A stretch of DNA of 64,000 nt from Viridothelium virens (Eukaryota; Ascomycota; Dothideomycetes; Trypetheliales; Trypetheliaceae), in contig ML991776.1 in NCBI GenBank assembly GCA_010094025.1, positions 496,001-560,000 on the forward strand, read 5' to 3'. Positions within the stretch are counted from its first letter, which is position 1. Every line of letters begins with the position of its first letter. The position numbers and the translations under genes are program-made. The notes below the pieces were generated by a model that saw only the letters and a list, made by a program, of their open reading frames with translations, was not told the DNA's origin and did not search any database. Of the stretch, positions 58,091 to 64,000 are shown in pieces.

Positions 58091-60537
58091 TCAAGGACTC
58101 ATGATTGATCTCTTGAGAGGTGATACACCTACTCCAAACTGCCCGTTAGTATTTCTTACGATCGTCTCGTTAAGCATCTGCATCATTGCTTCGACGTCCG
58201 GTCCACTCTGGGTACGTGACCAGGCCGCTCTCTTTACGACTTTCTCGGTTCTCTTCGTGGTCGTGCCATTGCCATAGAAGTCATTGCTACCAGCGATGCA
58301 AGCATCTTTTCCATTCCAGACTGTGTCGGCTACTGTCTTCCAAATTGCCGTCACGTCAACCGTCATCTCAGGTGTGTACAAAATGCGGCAGTCTGCAGTT
58401 TCGTAGACGAATTGGAGGGGCGTTTCGGTAGTGTCGCCCTGACGAATACCGTCTCTGGCATTCACAGCGAGCGTTACTCCTGTGACGATTGTGAGTAAAG
58501 TTGTTCGAGGAGAAATGGGATATCGTCACAGAATTTCATTCATACACATCGGACTTCGGAGACAACAATTCGAATGAACTTACCATTGGCACCCCTGTCC
58601 AGAGGAAGATTGCTGTAAGTTCCCAGCTCTGAGCTGTTGTAGTACGCGGTTTCGGCCGAGGAATTGGCAAGAGCAAATGTCTGATCAACCAGTTCCTTGA
58701 TGTATGACCAAGGGTAGTCATTCGTTCCCTTGACACCGCCTACAGCTTGAATGATCCCCGGCTGGGGTCGGCCACCCAAAGCAATTGTCTTCACGCCTGC
58801 TTGCTGACGCATGAATTCGGAAAAGATAGTACAAGTAGATGCGCAATAACCGTCATACACGATGATGACATTGTCACGGGCGAACGGCTCGGTAGTGAAG
58901 TTCGTGCGATTCAGGTAGCCCGTGACGACAATATCAGAACCTCCTACAATACTAACGGGATCGCTAAGATTCCACCTAATGATGGAGGTGAAGTTGTCAC
59001 CGTTGTACTCGTGTGGCCCGTACTTGACAGGCCAGGAAGTGAACGGCTGATAGGTGATGTTGGCATCTGTCTGGTAATCAAACACGCTGCTGATGATCCC
59101 CTCGACCGTGTCATTCAATCCAAGCTCTCTAGGGAACTGAGTGCTGAATTCAGAAAATTTCTCTCCGATAAGATTGAATCCTTGGTGCGCTCTGAATCGT
59201 GTCGCTCCGTAAGGCAGGTATTGCGGGAAGAGTTGCTTGAAGAGATCATAGCCCTGCAGGATGGTTCCACCCGCGTTAGCACTCACGTCTATGATTAATT
59301 TGGTCTTGTTTGCGGCGAGCGCATCAGCAATGAATTGCTGGTTCACGAATTGGAATTCCTGCTCCGCGGAATCGAGACCGACAAAGGATGGCACGCTGAG
59401 TACGGCTACATCTGAGTATTCCGCGCCATCCAAAAAGTATCCACCGTTGAGATTGTTCGATTGTCGTATGACTGGAGTTGGGTAACCCGGAGCCGGGGTG
59501 CTCGTCGTACTTGTCGCGCTCGCAGACGCACTCGTCACTGATGTCACGTTTCCAATCGATGCAGTAGTCATTGCCGTAGCCGTTGCTGTTGCAGCCACCT
59601 CTTCGGGAGCGATGTAGGTGTCGTATAAGTCGTCACCGTTCTCAATTCCAGTGAAGTCCACCAGCACTCGTGCAAAATTCGGATAAGTTCTGGTCGTGCC
59701 ATTCTCAAAGGTGAGACTTGTATTTGCTCCAGGGTAAATCCAACGTCCTCGACCACCACCGCTGAAAACGCCGGTTGTCGTTCCAGAGCTTCCAAGCGAG
59801 ACTTGAGCCAAGTTATAGAACAAATTGTTCCAGAGGGCATCTCGGTCCTGCAACGAGCCAACTTCGCTTAGGTTGAGGAGATATTCTGTAGAGTTCTGTC
59901 CGTCAATTTCTGTGATTGCTGACGGCGTGTAGCTCGAGTTCGCCAGAGACGCTTGAAGAACATCAGCGTAGACATATGGCTTGGGTAGGGAAACTCCGTC
60001 TTCTGAGACAGAGACCAGAGGGATAGGTCGTCCAAAAGTGAAGAAGCTCCCAATAATATCTGGAACATAGGTAAAATGACCATCATGCGTGGTTTGAAAG
60101 ACTTTATAGACGCTGAAGCCAAATTCGTACTCGCTTTGATATGCTCCAGAACTAATGTTTGTAGCAATTTGACTCAACTCGCCGTATACATCCACAGCTG
60201 GCTGGATCTTTTCTACGTACTCCGCTGGTGGATTTTTCAGGTAGCTTGTCGTAGTCTGCCAAAGGATATATGGATACAGGCTATCAAGTAATGATTGTGC
60301 CTGACTGGCATGCAGAGGCACCGAGTTAAGGCAATCATACGCCAATTCAGCAGCAACAGTAGGCGTTGTGGTTGGACTGCCTGTAGCAAAGAGAGACGCG
60401 ACAGAGGCGCTGACTTCTGCGCATGGCTGTGTGGTATTTTGTATCGTCCTTGTTGCCAATTGACGTCTGGGAACGCTCGCCGAGGCGAAAGACCCCCCGA
60501 GGAAGAAGAAAATGATGGTTAATAGAAATGGAGGCAT
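58091..60537 (-). CDS. Secreted S41-type serine protease
   Basis: Two exons (minus), 60537-58584 and 58479-58091, 780 residues. Start is the ATG at 60537 (MPPFLLTIIFFFLGGSFASA, a signal peptide). The N-terminal part has many N-glycosylation sites and a HDGHFTYVPD stretch. The tail-protease-like core has KLIIDVSANAGGTILQGYDLF, then IIVYDGYCASTC, where Ser in CAST is the probable nucleophile, and KTIALGGRPQPG. A Ser/Thr/Ala-rich loop (about residues 325-360) separates the halves. This fungal S41 group includes proteases encoded in ustiloxin- and phomopsin-type clusters, where they may help cut precursors; other members are simple secreted peptidases. It lies about 26 kb from the candidate RiPP locus with housekeeping genes between, so a link is speculative. 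Confidence 0.85.
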
Positions 60538-61581
60538 GGTCAAAGGAATGAACAAGCAGACAAGCGAGAAGCAAAAAAAACCCTACAAGAGCGATACAAG
60601 GAGGTGCTGGATTTTATGTCCTGGTAGCTTGAGCATATGCCAAGCTCTGTATCGACAGTAGCCTTGGCCCTGGTACTTTCCTCCGCCAATTGACCAAAGG
60701 CTTCTGCGTGTGGATTGGCCATTCTTCGTGATCGTCAGGTTCAGTAGCCCGATTCAATCGAAGTCGTATCTGCAACGGGGAAAGTTGTGATGGGCGGGCG
60801 GAGTCGTCATTCAATCCCTGCAATTCAGAGATAATGCCAGATGAGGCAGGAGAGATTTTCAAAGACGTTGCCATCACCATATCCTATTGGTTTGTAATGT
60901 GTCTGCTGCCCACATATTTCGCGGATCATTCTACTTGACAAACAGCGACGAAGGGCCATCGTTGCAAATGCAATTGCCAATGCAAGATTCTCGGGTGATG
61001 TCCCCTGAGCAGAAGATTGTGACCCGGAAATGAACTTGGACAAGTGCTTCGGCGAGCTCAAGTATTGGTGTAGGAAGGTTGCGCGGGGGCCGCCATGCTA
61101 CATGCGGAAGCTGCGGGACTGACAATGCTTACCAAAGACTGGGGAGCGGGTGAACGATTTGCAGGTGAACCAACGAGCGTTTCTTGTTTTACCATTCTGC
61201 TCTCTCTGTGGGTGTCGTCGGCATCAATTTCGCTTCGAAGCATATTCCAAAGAGACTTCCATCTATACAAGATAGGGATCGAGTTACTCAAACCCACAGC
61301 TGCGCAGTGTGCGTGGCGATTCAACTACTATATATAAAGGACCATGTGACACGTCGCTCTGAAAGAATGCTTTATGAAGTCGTATTGTAGCATATTACAA
61401 TATAAGACTTGTGCTCTTTGCATCCATCATTCGACACCATTACTAGACGAAGAGTTCCATGTCCGCGAAGATAACCCCATCGTCCGCACTCCTTGTCGCT
61501 CTCTGGCTACGACTGCTGCATGATACTAATGAACAATTGTGAGCTTGGTACTCGGGCTGCTTCTGGGTATGTGAAACTTAC
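60538..61581. other. Intergenic, S41 promoter and 3' end of the VTC gene
   Basis: About 1 kb. The last short exon of the VTC gene should lie near 61430-61545; acceptor candidates are several AG sites there and I cannot choose. No other gene seen. Confidence 0.45.
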
Positions 61582-63963
61582 CTTGAAACCAAAATTCAAT
61601 ATCAAGGCGATAATCAGTCCAATACAAACAATGCACGGTCCCAACACGGCATCAAAATCCCTTCCACTTCTCTTTCGAATCAAGTTGCTCCGCCAAGTAT
61701 ACACTCCCCATCCCCATGCACCCGCAAAAACAGCCAAGAGGATATATGCAACCGCCAGTGCCCGAGCGATCCTGTCGTCGACACCAGCAGCATTGAAGAG
61801 ACCAAGAGACAATGAAGCAAGCAAAACAGCCACATGCTGCCATTTAATGAACGTGCGTTGATTTGCAAGCCAGACTTTCGGTTCAACCTTCAGCGGCCCT
61901 TGGTCCTTGATCCACACGTCTGGTTGGTATACGCCTGGAGGCAATTTCTCCTGACCGCGACGCGAGCGGGCGTATCTGGATGTCGAGAATCCTGGGAACA
62001 ACGAACGAATGCCCTGGGTAGTATTAGGAGCTGTAGTATTGCGGTCAGCCTGCGGTCCGTCATCATCAGAGTCATCTTCCTCAGGTATGCCTTCCACTTG
62101 GGAAGGCTTTGCCGCGACGGAGGTCTGGGCAACAATCGATGCACGGCGAGCATCCTCCGCTGTAGCCCGTTGCGAAAGTGTCCGGTAATTCGGTGAGGAT
62201 GTATTGGCAGGAGAGCCAATCGGAGACCGTTTGGGGAGCTTTGTAGATGGGGAGCCATGCGAGCGAATAAGTGAGCCTAGAGCAAGCTCATCCTCTGCTA
62301 CTTTTGCCTTGCTCTCCTGCTCTTCCTTGAAGGCCTGCTCAGGATCTCGTCGAATGTCAGTCTCCAATGCGCTGAGCCAGAATGGGAAAATGTTAACATT
62401 GTCTTCGAAAAGTTGCGCAACACCATGAACAAATTTGGAAAACCGAGGTGCCGGGTAGACGAGATGTGAATTCATAAGTTCATTGGCCCATTCGTACTGC
62501 TTATGGCTTTTGAGCTTGATCTCGAGGATTGCGAATGGAAATCGATTGATTTCACCCTTGCGGATCGAACTAAAAGGGTATTGCATTTCGTTGTCGTCAA
62601 TATCTCTTCGATGCCAGTCGTCAGGATCCCTACACGGCCTATCGACATCGATCGCATCTTCACGAATGAGAGCAAGGTCTGTATCGAGTGATATGCGAAC
62701 ACGGTCATCGCCTGGAATCTGGAATGCTGTTCGAGTATAGTTTGCGCGCAGTACTGGTTGTAGGTCATCGTCCCTTAGGAAGGTCTGGATATCGTCCACG
62801 CTCTTCTCGAATTCCTTGACCTGTGTAGCATCTTTGCCTAATCGATCCTTTAATTTGTTAACGGTCTTTTCCATCTTGTAATCCCCTTTTATGAATGATT
62901 GCACGTATTTGTCCTTGATGCTAAATCGTTGCTCTTCGCTCATCTCACTTTCCTTGAGGACCTTTTTCTCAACAAGAATCTCTGGCTTCTGAGATAACTG
63001 ACCATACCACCGGAGTCTTAGAGATGCTGGATCTGGCTCTTGGGCAACTTTATTTGCGTAAAGCGAGAATCGAGGATTATCAAAATAAATGGAGGTAATT
63101 GTTGGATCACGCTGGGTACCGTCTGCAACTTTTGAAGTTTGAGGGTTGAACACGAGAACAGGGAGACGACGTAGAATCATGGTCTTCACCTCAAGCAAGT
63201 TTTCAGGGTGAACCCAGACTATGAAAGTGGTTAGTACTCGTAAAATTCAAGGTGAATCGACGGACAACCTACATTTGTATGCTCTGTATGTCTCCCCACT
63301 GGGTTGCGTCTCGGGCAATGATGGGACCCTTGCCTCCCCGCCTTCGAGATTTTGTCGCACGAAAGAGTACAGTGCTGACAATTGATATAGTATGGGCGAG
63401 TAGTCTTCTTGGTTGAAGGGAAGTGCGGCCAGACGCACTTGTAACAGCGGGCGAACTCGATAGTCGTGCCCTCGCTTTCGATCATGCTTTTTCGCAGCCT
63501 TCAGGAAGCCGGTATAATTGATTCGACTGTATTTTTCGAGGTCCTTTGTCTCCTGCGAGACACTATCGAGCTCAGTCAAAGCATCTTGCAGGGTCCTTTC
63601 TCGCTCTTCGCCATGTTCAGCACGGCCATTGTTCTTCGACTGTCCTTCTCCAGCTTCATGAGATTGTGGATCTTCCTCTTCCACTGCCAATGGCTCCAAT
63701 CGTGCCTCACATTTTGATATGCGATCACGCAATTTCTGAACGGTCTCCGCCTGGAAGTCATGCACCTTTTCCAACTGCACATTTACCAGCTCCTCCACAA
63801 AAGCTCCCTCATCCTCTTCTGTCCAATCGGAATCTTCCCGACTAATGGGCGACTCGGCATCCGATTTATCCTCCTTTAAAAGATGTTTAAGCTTGTCATA
63901 GTCGATGTATTTATCTTTCCACGGTGAATAAATGGATTTTCGGAGTTGAGCTCCGAATCGCAT
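61582..63963 (-). CDS. VTC complex subunit (SPX - VTC - DUF202), Vtc2/Vtc3-like
   Basis: Exons (minus) 63963-63273 and 63218-61582 give 776 residues; the frame then reaches a donor (GTAAGT at 61581) and a short last exon is unresolved. SPX domain: MRFGAQLRKSIYSPWKDKYI at the start and YTGFLKAAKKHDRKRG, with the lysines that bind inositol pyrophosphates. VTC domain: WVHPENLLEVKT, ITSIYFDNPRFSLY, SLRLRWYG, EILVEKKV, RANYTRTAFQIPGDDRVRI and FAILEIKLK. C-terminal DUF202 has three membrane helices after VWLANQRTFIKW. Family role: vacuolar transporter chaperone, which makes polyphosphate and moves it into the vacuole under SPX control. FWLSALETDIRRDPEQAF suits Vtc2/Vtc3 better than catalytic Vtc4, though most tunnel residues look kept; I lean to Vtc2/3. 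Confidence 0.88.
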
Positions 63964-64000
63964 GCTCGAGCTCTTTCGACGGTATACGCAAACAATGCAA

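Noticed and set aside
1-64000. CRISPR arrays, intact transposons, rRNA genes
   Set aside because: No spaced identical repeats, no transposase or reverse transcriptase domains, no rRNA-like blocks were seen; CRISPR is not expected in a fungal nucleus.

Overview
The window looks like nuclear DNA of a filamentous ascomycete (Pezizomycotina). Genes carry short GT-AG introns, mostly 45 to 75 nt, with standard codons. The gene set includes fungal families such as an Rpn4-type C2H2 regulator, a PSP1 protein, a PMT2 mannosyltransferase, a VTC subunit, a NIS1 effector and UstYa/DUF3328 proteins. GC content is moderate, with no AT-rich RIP blocks and no intact transposon that I can see. Exon boundaries were placed by hand from splice signals and reading frame.

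Layout. 0-21.6 kb: 3' part of a UBE2O-like ubiquitin-conjugating enzyme (+), an Rpn4-like zinc-finger regulator (-), a gene-poor stretch of nearly 7 kb with at most one small secreted-type ORF, a PSP1-domain protein (+), an unidentified 219-residue protein (+) and a sugar transporter (+). 22-47.5 kb is an accessory region: a NIS1-type secreted effector (-), a tRNA-like Pol III unit (-), a secreted repeat precursor with Kex2 sites (-) next to two UstYa-family genes (+), a broken NLR-type gene (PNP_UDP, NB-ARC, TPR; -), a CDC50/LEM3 flippase subunit (+), a secreted M43 metalloprotease (+), a maltose-permease-type transporter (-) and a PAQR/Izh membrane receptor (+) with unclear exons. 48-64 kb is conserved: PMT2 (-), a SWIRM protein of the Fun19 type (-), threonine synthase (+), a secreted S41-type protease (-) and an SPX-VTC-DUF202 protein (-).

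The main discovery candidate is 27.6-32.4 kb. A secreted, repetitive, Kex2-cleavable precursor faces two intact UstYa-type oxidase genes, each with both histidine/cysteine motifs of that family. This is the minimal signature of a fungal ribosomal peptide (dikaritin/KEP) cluster. I do not recognise the precursor: it alternates two different putative core peptides between near-identical spacers. A 6-bp insertion places an in-frame TAA before the fourth core, yet the reading frame beyond it stays clean for 75 more codons. No P450, methyltransferase or tyrosinase gene is visible nearby; an S41 protease of the kind found in some such clusters lies about 26 kb away.

Beside this cluster sits the NLR-type gene, truncated at its 5' side and carrying two frameshifts, together with a protease and an effector gene. 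The 22-47 kb stretch therefore reads as an interaction-related, fast-changing segment between conserved blocks.
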